Below, piece after piece: positions 1-13,794 of a stretch of DNA of 64,000 nucleotides. The DNA comes from Pelomonas sp039929605 (GTDB taxonomy: Bacteria; Pseudomonadota; Gammaproteobacteria; Burkholderiales; Burkholderiaceae_C), in the NCBI RefSeq assembly GCF_039929605.1, contig NZ_JBDSQX010000101.1:13879-77878 (forward strand). The letters run 5' to 3'. The notes under the pieces were generated by a model, which searched no databases, had not been told where the DNA came from, and saw only the letters and a list, made by a program, of their open reading frames with translations. Every line of letters begins with the position of its first letter. Position 1 is the first letter of the stretch. The position numbers and the translations under genes are program-made.

Positions 1-2
1 AC

Positions 3-302
3 TTCCTGGACTTCAACGACTTCCTCGACGCGGCCGACGCGCTGGTGGAGGAACTCAAACTGGACGGCGTCCTGCAGATCGCCGACTTCCACCCCGACTA
101 CCAGTTCGAGGGCAACGAACCCGACGACATCGCCAACTACACGAACCGCTCGCCCTACCCGACGCTGCACCTGCTGCGCGAGGAGAGCATCGAGCGTGCG
201 GTGGAGTCGATGCCGGACACGGCGTCCATCTACGAGAACAACCTCGACACGCTGGGCAAGCTGGGACATGACGGCTGGCGCCAACTCGGCCTCAAGGGCT
301 GA
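3..302 (+). CDS. DUF1415 family protein (3' part)
   Basis: The reading frame is open from the window edge, so only the last 99 residues are present and the start lies outside. The segment contains phrases I associate with DUF1415 proteins: a FxPDYQF block, an ENYTNRSPYP-like block (here IANYTNRSPYPT) and LHLLREESIERA, with the usual ending GHDGWRQLG. The family is conserved in proteobacteria and its biochemical role is not known to me. The gene is followed by a family A repeat and faces the convergent gene ending at 465. Confidence 0.85.
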   Translation, partial: FLDFNDFLDAADALVEELKLDGVLQIADFHPDYQFEGNEPDDIANYTNRSPYPTLHLLREESIERAVESMPDTASIYENNLDTLGKLGHDGWRQLGLKG

Positions 303-317
303 GCGCCTTCCCCAGAC

Positions 318-467
318 ATCACGCGTTCGGGCCGAGCGCCGGGCCGCTCCCAAGCCGGCCCGCTTGGCGATGTGCTTGGCGGTCGAGCCGCCAAGCATCG
401 CCGTCCCCTCGGGGGACCGGCTGGGCTCGCCCGCGTGCAGCGGGAGCGAGCCCAGACGAGGGGTTCA
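318..467. repeat. Family A stop-anchored palindromic repeat, copy 1
   Basis: This intergenic block shares the core GCCGAGCGCCGGGCCGCTCC and CCAAGCCGGCC with copies at 1695-1921 and 56197-56419. It folds into a perfect 10-bp hairpin (arms 373-382 and 388-397, loop TCGAG). A second, copy-specific hairpin follows between GGGCTCGC (about 424) and GCGAGCCC (about 445). Its right end, GAGGGGTTCA, includes the TCA that is the TGA stop codon of the minus-strand gene ending at 465. It lies between convergent genes and probably acts as a bidirectional terminator or RNA-end element (inference). Confidence 0.75.
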
Positions 468-824
468 CTCTTTCACCCACGAGAAGCCACCAACCTTCTT
501 CGGCGCATTGGCCCGCGTGCGCAGTACCGCGTCGAAGCCACTCTTGCCGCCGTTCCAGAGCGCCGTCAGCAGGCCGACGACATCCTCGCGCGTGTAAGGG
601 TCCAGGTCGGCCCGGAACTGCTTGATGGCTGCGGCCAGCACGTCGCGCGGCAGCTCCTGGTGGGTGGCCAGTACGGCGAACATCGCGGCGTGCAGATCGG
701 GCCAGGCCGCACACAGCGCCTGGATGCGCCGCAGCGCCTCGGCCGGCGCGGGGCGGTGGCCAGGCAGCAGCCAGTCCAGCCCGTCGGCGCTTTCAGCGCC
801 ATCTTCTTGCGTGGCATCGTCCAT
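465..824 (-). CDS. Conserved hypothetical protein, 119 aa
   Basis: I do not recognise a family. The start is set at 824 because AAGGAGA (831-837) sits six bases upstream of that ATG; an upstream in-frame start at 866 lacks such a site. The product is soluble, with an acidic N-terminus, a helix-rich middle containing WPDLHAAMFAVLATHQELP, and a C-terminal block LLTALWNGGKSGFDAVLRTR. It has no signal peptide or membrane segment. It is divergent from the response regulator at 997 and convergent with the DUF1415 gene. Its stop codon forms the edge of a family A repeat. Confidence 0.7.
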   Translation of the reverse strand: MDDATQEDGAESADGLDWLLPGHRPAPAEALRRIQALCAAWPDLHAAMFAVLATHQELPRDVLAAAIKQFRADLDPYTREDVVGLLTALWNGGKSGFDAVLRTRANAPKKVGGFSWVKE

Positions 825-996
825 CGCTTGTCTCCTTGTGCCGCGATATTTCCCGAGATTTCTCACTTCCGGCTGCCGATGTCAATCATTTATCGCCTAT
901 GGCACTGCGCAAATCCGCACGACAAGGGCGGGTGATTGCGCCCTGACGCCTCAGTCATACGGCAAACTCGCCCGCTGCTCCCGTGCCCCCGCCGCC

Positions 997-1686
997 ATGC
1001 AACCCAAGACCCTCGCCCTGATCGACGACGACGCCGAATACTCGGAGTTCCTGACGCAATTCCTGCAGGAGCAGGGCATCGCGGTGAGCCGCTACGACGA
1101 CAGCAACGCCTTGCTCGCCGCACCCGAGGCCTTCGCCTTCGACTTCTATCTGGTGGACCTGATGTTGCCGGGCGTCAGCGGCGTGGAGCTGATCAAGATC
1201 CTGCGCCGCCGCACCGATGCCGGCGTCGTCGTCGTGTCCGGGCGCCTGGGGCCCGAGGTGTTCCGCGAGGTCATCACGGCCGGTGCCGACATGTACCTCG
1301 TCAAGCCCGTGCAATTCGAACAGGTGGCGCTGGCCATCGCCGCCGTGCAGCGCCGCGTGGCCAAGCCCGCTGCGGCCGACGCCGCCTGGAAGCTGGACCG
1401 CGCCAGCGGCGAGCTCATCGTGCCGGACGGCACCCGCATCCAGCTCAGCGAGGCCGACCGCCAGTTGCTCGAATGCTTCGCGGCTGCGGGTGGCGAGCCC
1501 GTCACGCGCGAGGCCTTGCTGAACAAGCTCGGCCGCGAGCTGCCCGAGGGCGAGACGGACGACGGCCTGTCGGCCACCATCTACCGCCTGCGCCGCCGCA
1601 TCGAGCGGGCCACGCCCACGCTGGTGCCGTTGCAGAGCAAGTCGCGCGTCGGCTATGTGTTTCGCGCGCCGCTGCAGCTGATCTGA
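997..1686 (+). CDS. OmpR/PhoB-type response regulator, 229 aa
   Basis: An N-terminal receiver domain has the acidic triad IDDD at residues 7-10, the phosphoacceptor Asp near residue 54 (YLVDLMLPG) and the conserved Lys in MYLVKPV. The C-terminal half (about 130-229) is a winged-helix effector domain with an IYRLRRRIE recognition-helix region and the ending SRVGYVFRAP. The product should be a phosphorylation-controlled transcription factor. The start at 997 is the ATG that places the receiver at the N-terminus; upstream frame is low-complexity. No kinase shares its transcript: the nearest one (1919-4324) is convergent, so it is best treated as an orphan or as its partner in trans. Confidence 0.9.
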   Translation: MQPKTLALIDDDAEYSEFLTQFLQEQGIAVSRYDDSNALLAAPEAFAFDFYLVDLMLPGVSGVELIKILRRRTDAGVVVVSGRLGPEVFREVITAGADMYLVKPVQFEQVALAIAAVQRRVAKPAAADAAWKLDRASGELIVPDGTRIQLSEADRQLLECFAAAGGEPVTREALLNKLGRELPEGETDDGLSATIYRLRRRIERATPTLVPLQSKSRVGYVFRAPLQLI

Positions 1687-1694
1687 GCGGGGTA

Positions 1695-1921
1695 TCGCGG
1701 GCTGAGCGCCGGGCCGCTCCCAAGCCGGCCCGCCTTTGGCGATGTGCGAGCGGGGCCTTCCCCGCGAGCATCGCCGTCCCCTTGGGGGCTGAGGCCGGAC
1801 ACGGCAAGTCCAGTGGACTTGTCGTGCCTGCCGAAGAGCAGCCGTTCCGTCGGCTGCGCGGTCTGCAAGACCGACCAGATTTGCGCGCGTTCAGCGGCGC
1901 GAGGCTGGGCGAGGGGCTTCA
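1695..1921. repeat. Family A stop-anchored palindromic repeat, copy 2
   Basis: This is the longest complete copy. In order it carries: a hairpin at 1745-1770 whose stem has a tandem G-A mismatch; the block CCCTTGGGGGCTGAGGCCGG; a 7-bp hairpin CAAGTCC/GGACTTG; a 7-bp hairpin GCAGCCG (1838-1844) with CGGCTGC (1851-1857); GGTCT-GCA-AGACC; and the end GCGAGGGGCTTCA. The last TCA (1919-1921) is the stop codon of the minus-strand kinase gene. It lies between convergent genes, as copy 1 does. The 1838-1857 stem differs from copy 3 by two paired substitutions that keep pairing. Confidence 0.8.
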
Positions 1922-4324
1922 TTCCTGCGGCAAGGTCAGCCGCATCACCGTGCCCAGCGGGCCGGTGCGCTGCAGCTCGGCCCCGCCACCATGCAAGTCC
2001 ATCACGCGGCGGACGATGTACAGGCCCAGGCCGTGGGCAGACTCCGCCCCGCCGCCGCGCGCGCCGCGTGTGAACAGGCGCGGCAGCAGCTCGCGAGGGA
2101 TGCCGGGGCCGGCGTCGGCCACCTCGAACTGCAACACGGCCGGCTCGTCGAAGTCCATCACGTGCAAGGTGACCGGGCTGACGCCGGGCGCGTACTTGAG
2201 CGCGTTGGACAGCAGGTTGCGCAGCGCCAGGCGCATCAGGCTCATGTCCATCATGGCCGTGCGCGTGGCGGTGTGGCGGTCCACGACGACACGGTCGCGC
2301 TGGTCGCGCGGCAGGTCGGCAATGGTCACGGCGATCAGCGTGTCGATGTCGGTGTCCAGCCGCGCGATGCGCCCGCCACCGGCCAGCAGGCTGGCGGCTG
2401 CCAGCGTGTTGTCCACACCTGCCAGCACCTGGCCCAGCACGGCCTGGGCGCGCATCAGCCGCTCCTGGGCCTGGCGCTCGCCACGGCCGGCCAGGCTGGC
2501 GGCTGCGCTCTGCAGCGCGGCGCTGGCGTTGTTGAGCGGCTGGCGCACCTCGTGGGCCAGCACGTCGAGCATCTCGGAGCGCTCGCGCAGCAGCTGGTCG
2601 AGCTCCTGCACATGGCGCTCGGTCTGGCGGCGCATCTGCTGCTCCTGCGCCAGCTCGGCGCGGCGTTGCAGCTCCTCGGTGATGTCCTCCACCAGCGCCT
2701 GGGCACGCTGCGGGCGGCCGAGGGCGTCGTACTCGGCCACCACCGAGACGAGCACGTCACGCAGCCGGCCGTCGGCGCAGATGAGCTGCACGGGGCAGTC
2801 ATCGACATGACCGTCGCGCCACAGCGCCGGCCGGTAGACCTCCCGCACCTGCTGGCTGGCGGCAGGCGTCAGGAAGTCATCGATCGAGCGGCCGATGACC
2901 TCCGCGCGCCGGTAGCCCAGCCGCTCCAGCCAGCGGTCCGACACGCTCAGCACGCGCCCGGCCGCGTCGATCGAGTGCATCAGCGCCGGCGTCGACTCGT
3001 AAAGCGCCCGCAGCCGCTGGCGGTTGTGCTCCAGTTCGACGGCGGCGCGGTGGTGCTCGGTGACGTCCTGCATGGCGCCCACCAGCCGCACCGGCGCGCC
3101 GTCCTGCCAGTCCACCTGGCCCTGCGCCAGCACCCAGATCTCGCGGCCGGTGGCGGTGAGCAGCGGCAGCTCCAGGCTCCACGGTTCGCCCTGGCTGATG
3201 CCGCGATGCATCGCGGCCTCGATGGCGGCACGGGCCTCGGGCCGGAAATAGCCGATGGCCTCTTCCAGCGTCGGCCGGTGGCCCGGCGGGAGGTCGTGGA
3301 TGCGACAGGTCTGGTCGCTCCAGACCAGCTCCTCGCTTTGCAGGTCCAGGCTCCAGCCACCCACGCCCGCAACGCGGCCGGTGCGGTCCAGCAGGGCCTT
3401 GCTGTCGCGCAACTCGCGCTCGGCGCTGAGCTTGTCGGTCACGTCCTCGGCGATGCCGACATAGCCAGCCAGTTCGCCGTCAGGCGCCAGCAGCGGCCGT
3501 GCGCGCGCCCACACCTGGCGCAGGCCGCCCGATGCCGGATTCGTGGGGCTGCGCACGCGGTAGCGCATCTCGAAGGACTGACGCCGCTCCACGCAGCGCG
3601 CCCAATGGGCCAGTACGGAGTCCAGGTCCTCCGGCGCCAGCGTGGCGGCCCAGCCTTCGCCCAGCGCGTCCCGCGCATTGATGCCGTAGATGCGCTGCCA
3701 GACGGGGTTGGTGTAGACGCAGCGGCCCGCCGCATCGGCCCGGAAGATGCCCAGCGGCGCCGTCTCGGCTAGCAGGTGAAAGGGCTGCTCGCCCGCGCCG
3801 GAATCGGCCTTGCCGTGGGCACGCTCGCGCATCATCAGCGCCTCGGCGGCCGCGTCGGCCAGGCGCGTCAACGCCTCGCGCTGCGCCTGGGTCAGCTCGC
3901 GCGGCCGGAAGTCCACCACGCACAACGTGCCCGGTTGGCTGCCGTCATCCAGGCGGATAGGCACGCCGGCATAAAAGCGCAGCGACGGCTGGGCCAGCAC
4001 GTCGGGGTGGTCGACGAAGCGCTCGTCCAGCCGCGCATCCTTCACCTCGAAGAGACCGTCACCCAGCAGCGTGTGGGCGCAGAAGGTCAGCGCCCGCGGC
4101 GTCTCGCTGCGGCCCCAGCCCACCCCCACGGCGGCCTTGAACCACTGCCGCTTGTCGTCCAGCAGGCCCAGCAGGGCGACGGGCGTGCCGCAGATCTGCG
4201 CGGCCAGGGCGGTGAGATGGTCGAACAGCGGCTCGGGCTCGGTGTCCATGACGGCCAGCGCGGCCAGGCGGGCCAGGCGGCGGTCTTCGTCGGGCGGCAG
4301 GTCGGGGGTCACCATGGGTGGCAA
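1919..4324 (-). CDS. GAF-PAS multi-domain sensor histidine kinase, 801 aa
   Basis: The N-terminus (about 20-170) is a GAF domain of the type beginning RLARLAALAVMDTEPE and containing TFCAHTLL. Three PAS domains follow (about 180-300, 310-425, 435-550), two of them ending in EDVT or QDVT PAC-like tags. A coiled linker leads to a HisKA box with VLAHEVRQPLNN (His near residue 600), then a HATPase domain with an N-box NLLSNALKYAP, DAGPGIP and HGLGLYIV. There are no membrane segments, so it is cytoplasmic. An alternative ATG lies three codons in. It is convergent with the response regulator at 997, which may be its partner, though that is only positional inference. Confidence 0.9.
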   Translation of the reverse strand: MPPMVTPDLPPDEDRRLARLAALAVMDTEPEPLFDHLTALAAQICGTPVALLGLLDDKRQWFKAAVGVGWGRSETPRALTFCAHTLLGDGLFEVKDARLDERFVDHPDVLAQPSLRFYAGVPIRLDDGSQPGTLCVVDFRPRELTQAQREALTRLADAAAEALMMRERAHGKADSGAGEQPFHLLAETAPLGIFRADAAGRCVYTNPVWQRIYGINARDALGEGWAATLAPEDLDSVLAHWARCVERRQSFEMRYRVRSPTNPASGGLRQVWARARPLLAPDGELAGYVGIAEDVTDKLSAERELRDSKALLDRTGRVAGVGGWSLDLQSEELVWSDQTCRIHDLPPGHRPTLEEAIGYFRPEARAAIEAAMHRGISQGEPWSLELPLLTATGREIWVLAQGQVDWQDGAPVRLVGAMQDVTEHHRAAVELEHNRQRLRALYESTPALMHSIDAAGRVLSVSDRWLERLGYRRAEVIGRSIDDFLTPAASQQVREVYRPALWRDGHVDDCPVQLICADGRLRDVLVSVVAEYDALGRPQRAQALVEDITEELQRRAELAQEQQMRRQTERHVQELDQLLRERSEMLDVLAHEVRQPLNNASAALQSAAASLAGRGERQAQERLMRAQAVLGQVLAGVDNTLAAASLLAGGGRIARLDTDIDTLIAVTIADLPRDQRDRVVVDRHTATRTAMMDMSLMRLALRNLLSNALKYAPGVSPVTLHVMDFDEPAVLQFEVADAGPGIPRELLPRLFTRGARGGGAESAHGLGLYIVRRVMDLHGGGAELQRTGPLGTVMRLTLPQE

Positions 4325-4499
4325 GCTTATGACACGGTGATGTCACGGCGCGCACGTCACGTGGCCGGCAACGCCATCAACACCACCAACAACGGCGCGG
4401 TCAGCTTCCAGACCGTGGCCTGAGCGACGTCATCCCGACTGGGGTTGCGGCCCCGCAGCGACATGGCTAGCCTCCCGGCTTTATTCCGGGGGAGCCGCC

Positions 4500-5711
4500 A
4501 TGCCCAGAATCCCTTGCGCCGCTGGCGCCTTGCTGCTGGCCCTGCTGGCAGCCTTGCCGGCGAGCGCCGACGTCGTCAGCGACTTGGCCGAGGCCACGCC
4601 CAAGGTGCTGTCCAGATCGCCGCGATCGCAGCTACTGCACACAACGCTGCTGACCGACCTGGCGATGTTCAATGCGCTGAACGCCATCACGCCGCGTTAC
4701 CAGGCCTATGGCGTGGCGCCCGCGTCGGTGCCGGATGCCTCGCCCGACGCGACCGTCGCCTCGGCCGCCCGCGTGGTGCTGGGCAGCGTGCCGGGCGCCG
4801 ATCAGGCCTTGCTCGACAAGACCTACGAAGTCTCGCTGAAGAGCGTGACCGATGCCGCCGCCCGCACCCGGGGCGTGGCGTTGGGGCGCCGCGTGGCGCT
4901 GGCCTTGCTGGCGATGCGGGCCGATGACGCCTTTGGCCGCGTCGAGCCGCCCAAGGTAGAGCCGGCCGCAGGCGTGCATGTGCTGACGCCGGAGTACAAG
5001 CAGGAATCCGGCGTGGGCCTGGCGCGCATGAAGCCCTTCGGCATAAAGGACGCTGCCGCCTTCGACCCCGGCCCACCGCCGGCCGTGGGCAGTGCCATCG
5101 CGCTGCGCGACCTGGCCGAGGTCAAGGCCCTGGGTGGCCGGGTCAGCACGGCGCGCACTGGCGAGCAGTCGGTCATCGCGCTGTTCTGGAACTCCGGCGA
5201 GGGCGAGGACGGCGTGCAGATGCTGAAGACGCTGGCCGAGCACCGCAAGGCCACGCCGCTGGAGTTCGCGCGCATGCTGGCGCTGATGGACATGGCCGAT
5301 CTGGACTCGCGCATCGTCTACAGCGGCATCAAGACCAAGTACCGCCACTGGCGGCCGTACAACGCACTGCGCGGCCCATTCGCCGATGCCACGTTGCGCG
5401 ACGCGACCTGGGAGCCTCTGATCCACACGCCGCCCAACAGCGACTACCCCTCGGGCGGTGCCGTCGGCGGCGGCACGCTGCAGACGCTGATGGCGGCCTT
5501 TCGTGGTGACAGCGGGGCGCCGCTGGTGTGGGTCAACAGCGCGCTGTCCATGACGCGCAGCTGGGCCACGCCCGAGGCCATGGGCCAGGAGCTGGCCAAC
5601 TCACGGGTGTGGAGCGGCGTGCATTTCCGCAACTCCGTCGACGTGGGCTACCGCCTCGGCCAGAAGGTGGCCGAGGAAGTGCTGGCGACGCAGCTGCGGC
5701 CGCTTCCTTAG
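4500..5711 (+). CDS. Secreted vanadium-haloperoxidase/PAP2-superfamily protein, 403 aa
   Basis: A signal peptide is clear (residues 1-24, cleavage near ASA-DV). The C-terminal half has the architecture of vanadium-dependent haloperoxidases and PAP2 phosphatases: K-x6-RP (KTKYRHWRP, near 277), YPSGG (near 316-320) and R-x5-H (RVWSGVH, 369-375). The usual PSGH acid/base histidine is replaced by glycine at about 320, so haloperoxidase chemistry may be lost or altered. The start has GGGGGAG upstream at good spacing. It is monocistronic and divergent from the kinase at 4324. An acid phosphatase-like or non-catalytic role are alternatives. Confidence 0.8.
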   Translation: MPRIPCAAGALLLALLAALPASADVVSDLAEATPKVLSRSPRSQLLHTTLLTDLAMFNALNAITPRYQAYGVAPASVPDASPDATVASAARVVLGSVPGADQALLDKTYEVSLKSVTDAAARTRGVALGRRVALALLAMRADDAFGRVEPPKVEPAAGVHVLTPEYKQESGVGLARMKPFGIKDAAAFDPGPPPAVGSAIALRDLAEVKALGGRVSTARTGEQSVIALFWNSGEGEDGVQMLKTLAEHRKATPLEFARMLALMDMADLDSRIVYSGIKTKYRHWRPYNALRGPFADATLRDATWEPLIHTPPNSDYPSGGAVGGGTLQTLMAAFRGDSGAPLVWVNSALSMTRSWATPEAMGQELANSRVWSGVHFRNSVDVGYRLGQKVAEEVLATQLRPLP

Positions 5712-5744
5712 CGTTGTCAGGGCGCTGCACGGGCTTGGCATTCC

Positions 5745-5880
5745 TGGTGAGCCCGGCGTGCAGCCGGCCGCCCGCCGGGGCGGACTCACGGCAACGGTAA
5801 TCGGCACAAAGGAGGAGCCGCTAAAAGGACCTGCACGCTGCGGCGGCGGCCATGGCGGGTTTCAACCCGCCCTACACGAC
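5745..5880. repeat. Partial family B repeat with GGCGGGTTTCAACCCGCC hairpin
   Basis: The block starts with CATTCCTGGTGAGCCCGGCG, passes through CCCGCCGGGGCGGACT, and ends with GGCGGGTTTCAACCCGCC (5854-5871), an inverted repeat with six-bp arms. The same order of modules recurs at 7012-7120. It looks like a half copy of the larger elements at 6440-7038 and 41697-42197 and fills the gap between the convergent genes ending at 5711 and 5887. Confidence 0.65.
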
Positions 5881-5886
5881 TGTTCG

Positions 5887-6291
5887 TCACGGCGCCACGA
5901 TGCGCGGCGGCGTCGAGTCCCGCGACTTGCGCCACAGTGCGATCGCCACATGGATGGCCAATCCCGTACCCAGCAGCAGCACGGCGCCAACGCTCCACAC
6001 CACCCAGGCCAGCGCGTGCACCCAGCCGGACAAGCCCGGCAGCGCCCCGACAAGCGCGTGAAGCTGCGGCGAGAAGTTCTCCAGCGTGCCGACCAGCCAC
6101 TCAGCCGCCCATGCCGGCAGCAGGTCGGCCAGCGACTGCGGCAGGCTCCAGTCGCCCGAGCCCAGCACGCTGGCATGCGACAGCAACGCCGCCAGCATCG
6201 CTTCGCCAGACCACACCAGTGCGGACCACAAGGCCAGCAGCAGCAACACCAGCACCCAACCCGCGAGGAACACCATTTGCGCCGTCTCCAT
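5887..6291 (-). CDS. Small membrane protein, unknown function, 134 aa
   Basis: Two strong hydrophobic segments are visible: residues 6-33 (VFLAGWVLVLLLLALW) and about 90-118 (HALAWVVWSVGAVLLL). They are separated by a hydrophilic or amphipathic stretch, with a basic tail (WRKSRDS). I do not recognise a family, but the pattern suggests two transmembrane helices with a loop of about 55 residues. The ATG at 6291 has no ribosome site; an internal ATG at 6276 is preceded by GGAG nine bases upstream and may be the true start. It lies alone between repeat blocks. Confidence 0.65.
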   Translation of the reverse strand: METAQMVFLAGWVLVLLLLALWSALVWSGEAMLAALLSHASVLGSGDWSLPQSLADLLPAWAAEWLVGTLENFSPQLHALVGALPGLSGWVHALAWVVWSVGAVLLLGTGLAIHVAIALWRKSRDSTPPRIVAP

Positions 6292-6439
6292 TTATTGAAG
6301 CGTTGGAGTGTGTGTGGGCGGGTGGCGTTGGGTAAGAGGCCTGAGGCTCAGGGAGGGTTCGGGAAAGCGGAAGCTGTGTGGTCGGCGTTCGCGGGTTGAT
6401 CAGGTGGTTTAAGTGGGTCCATCTTTGTGCCGAGTAAGG

Positions 6440-7038
6440 TTGCCGGGAGTCCCGCCCGGCGGCGGGGTAACTTTCTTCTGCGGGGCCAGAAGAAAGTCAC
6501 CAAAGAAGAGGCCCTGAACCGCACTCGAGTGCCACGACGCCACCAACGGCGCGCGAAAACAATCGGCGTCGTTGCGGCCAGACGCGACCCGCTGCGCTCT
6601 CGCTGCTGTCCTTGTCACCAGCACCATTCATCGCACCGTTAGCCCGCTTAACGCGCAGCTGCACGCCGTGCTCACCAGGAATGCAAACATAGCGGCGCTC
6701 GGGCGCCGCGACAGCGCCGTAGAGCGGGTCGTGACCCGCCGGCACCGTTGCCACACGGCCCGATGGCGGGTCTCGACCCGCCCTACTCGTCGCCCCAGCG
6801 ACGCGGCTTTCGCATTCCTGATGAGCCCGGCGTACAGCCGGCGTTAAGCGGCGTGCTGGCACGGGCAGTAGCACTCGTAACAAGGACAGCAGCGAGAGCG
6901 CAGCGGGTCGCGTGCGGGCACGGTCCAGTGCCAAGCCCGTCAGCCCGCTGGCGTGCGGATTCAGGGCCTCTTCTTTGGTGACTTTCTTCTGGCCCCGCAG
7001 AAGAAAGTTACCCGCCCGCCGGGGCGGACTCCCGGCAA
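6440..7038. repeat. Family B large inverted-repeat element, copy 1
   Basis: The left arm (6440-6518) and right arm (6960-7038) are near-perfect reverse complements over about 79 bp. Each contains the 10-bp hairpin CTTTCTTCTG/CAGAAGAAAG. Inside them a second inverted pair (GCTCTCGCTGCTGTCCTTGT at about 6595 against ACAAGGACAGCAGCGAGAGC at about 6883) and a third (GCTTAACGC near 6645 against GCGTTAAGC near 6843) are nested. The centre carries GGCGGGTCTCGACCCGCC (6765-6782). There is no transposase or convincing coding frame. This explains the 848-base gap 6292-7139; 6292-6439 otherwise holds only a G-rich stretch in which I see nothing. Confidence 0.8.
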
Positions 7039-7097
7039 CCGGACTCGGCACAAAGAAGGCACCGTTTAAACGCCCTGCCTCCAGCCGCAGCAGCGAT

Positions 7098-7115
7098 GGC
7101 GGGTTTCAACCCGCC
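7098..7115. repeat. GGCGGGTTTCAACCCGCC hairpin
   Basis: An inverted repeat identical to the one at 5854-5871 and one base pair different in its loop from the one at 6765-6782. All three are followed by CTAC. It abuts the 3' end of the small gene downstream of uvrA and may act as a weak terminator or as a mobile hairpin. Confidence 0.6.
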
Positions 7116-7139
7116 CTACACAGCGAGACGCTTGCGCAT

Positions 7140-7413
7140 TCAGACGGACCAATGCACCTCGAAGACATCGCCCAATGAGGCCATCGTGGCATCGATCTGC
7201 TGAATCTCGTCAACGTTGATCCTTGGCCCGACACCATGACCACGAACCGCCTGCAGAAGCTCCGGGTGCTTCTGCGCGGCAAGGATCACCGCAGCTTCAA
7301 GAGCGGCTTGAGCGTTCTGCGCACACACCACAGCGGACAACTCGAAAGAAGAGGTCTGCCCTTCGCGCACAAAGCCTTCGCCGGAAAGCTGTACCTGCCA
7401 AGTCCTCTGGTCT

Positions 7414-7421
<8 letters not shown>
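7140..7421 (-). CDS. Small protein translationally coupled to uvrA, 93 aa, TTG start
   Basis: The frame continues past the uvrA stop and encodes a sensible 93-residue protein. A TTG at 7421-7419 overlaps the last codons of uvrA (TTGGCTGA) and has GGAGAG seven bases upstream, so translation is probably coupled to uvrA. No ATG or GTG gives a sensible start. Visible features are an N-terminal TWQVQLSGEG strand-like segment, SSFELSAVVCAQNAQAALEAA, which looks helical, and an acidic C-terminal part ending FEVHWSV. There is no signal peptide or membrane helix. I do not recognise a family; its position suggests a role connected to UvrA, which is inference. Confidence 0.6.
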
Positions 7422-13041
<5,620 letters not shown>

Positions 13042-13269
13042 TGCGGGGGGTCAAAACTGCGAAGGCCAGCAGTGTAGGGATGGGGGTGGCCGAAAACTGT
13101 CAGCACATGAAGCAAGGCCAGAGCCGACCAACGGTCGATTCAGCCTCCGCGAGCGGCCAAGGCTCACCGCAATTGCGGCGCGTGCGGGTTGCATACCGGC
13201 ACAACCTGCGGCAACAATGCCCCCACCCCTTACCGGGGGACATAAAAACAAATGCATCGAGGACATGGG

Positions 13270-13779
13270 ATGGACGACTCAAGGCTGCTTGCTGAAGTGC
13301 CCAAACACCCGCTCTGGCTGAGCGCCGCCGCTGGCGGTATGGGAGCCGGTGTGCCGCTGCCAGGCCCTGACGAGACCGCGCCGGAGCGCCCCCAGCCAGA
13401 CGTGCTGCTGGTGGAAGACAACCACATCAACCAGGTCGTCGCGCTGGAGTTCCTCGCGCTGATGGGCGTCAACGCCCGCCTGGCGAAGAATGGCATCGAA
13501 GCCCTCGCCGCCTGTGAACAAGCTGCGCCCGACCTCGTGCTGATGGACATCCAGATGCCCGGCATGGACGGCCTGGAATGCGCCCGCCGCATCCGCGCCC
13601 TGCAGCGCGACGGCAAGCTGCCCAGTTTCCCCATCCTCGCCCTGACCGCCCACGCGCTGGACGCCGACGTGGCCGCCAGCATGGAAGCCGGCATGGACGA
13701 GCACCTGACCAAGCCGCTGGACTTCGTCGCGCTGCGCACGCGGTTGCAGCGGTGGCTGCAGCTGCCGGACACGCACTGA
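13270..13779 (+). CDS. Single-domain receiver (CheY-like) protein, 169 aa
   Basis: After a proline-rich N-terminal stretch of about 45 residues comes one receiver domain: VLLVEDN, LVLMDIQMPGMDG with the phosphoacceptor Asp, ALTAHA and the Lys in HLTKPLD. The sequence resembles receivers at the C-terminus of hybrid kinases (EDNxxNQxVA), but no kinase portion is attached. The start is placed at 13270 because CGAGGA (13258-13263) is six bases upstream; ATG 13252 is in frame and possible. It is convergent with the propeller-GGDEF gene, a possible partner. Confidence 0.85.
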   Translation: MDDSRLLAEVPKHPLWLSAAAGGMGAGVPLPGPDETAPERPQPDVLLVEDNHINQVVALEFLALMGVNARLAKNGIEALAACEQAAPDLVLMDIQMPGMDGLECARRIRALQRDGKLPSFPILALTAHALDADVAASMEAGMDEHLTKPLDFVALRTRLQRWLQLPDTH

Positions 13780-13794
13780 CGAGCGGCCCAGGGC

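Noticed and set aside
6427..7051. Small open frames containing LLRGQKKVTKEEALN in family B repeats
   Set aside because: The phrase is the translation of the repeat hairpin and recurs in every copy at 6440, 22757 and 41697; no ribosome sites and no independent protein evidence.
13057..13072. CTG-N10-CAG dyad upstream of uvrA as a LexA box
   Set aside because: The half sites lack the T and A of CTGT/ACAG and the core is GC-rich (CGAAGGCCAG), unlike the site before nrdJ.
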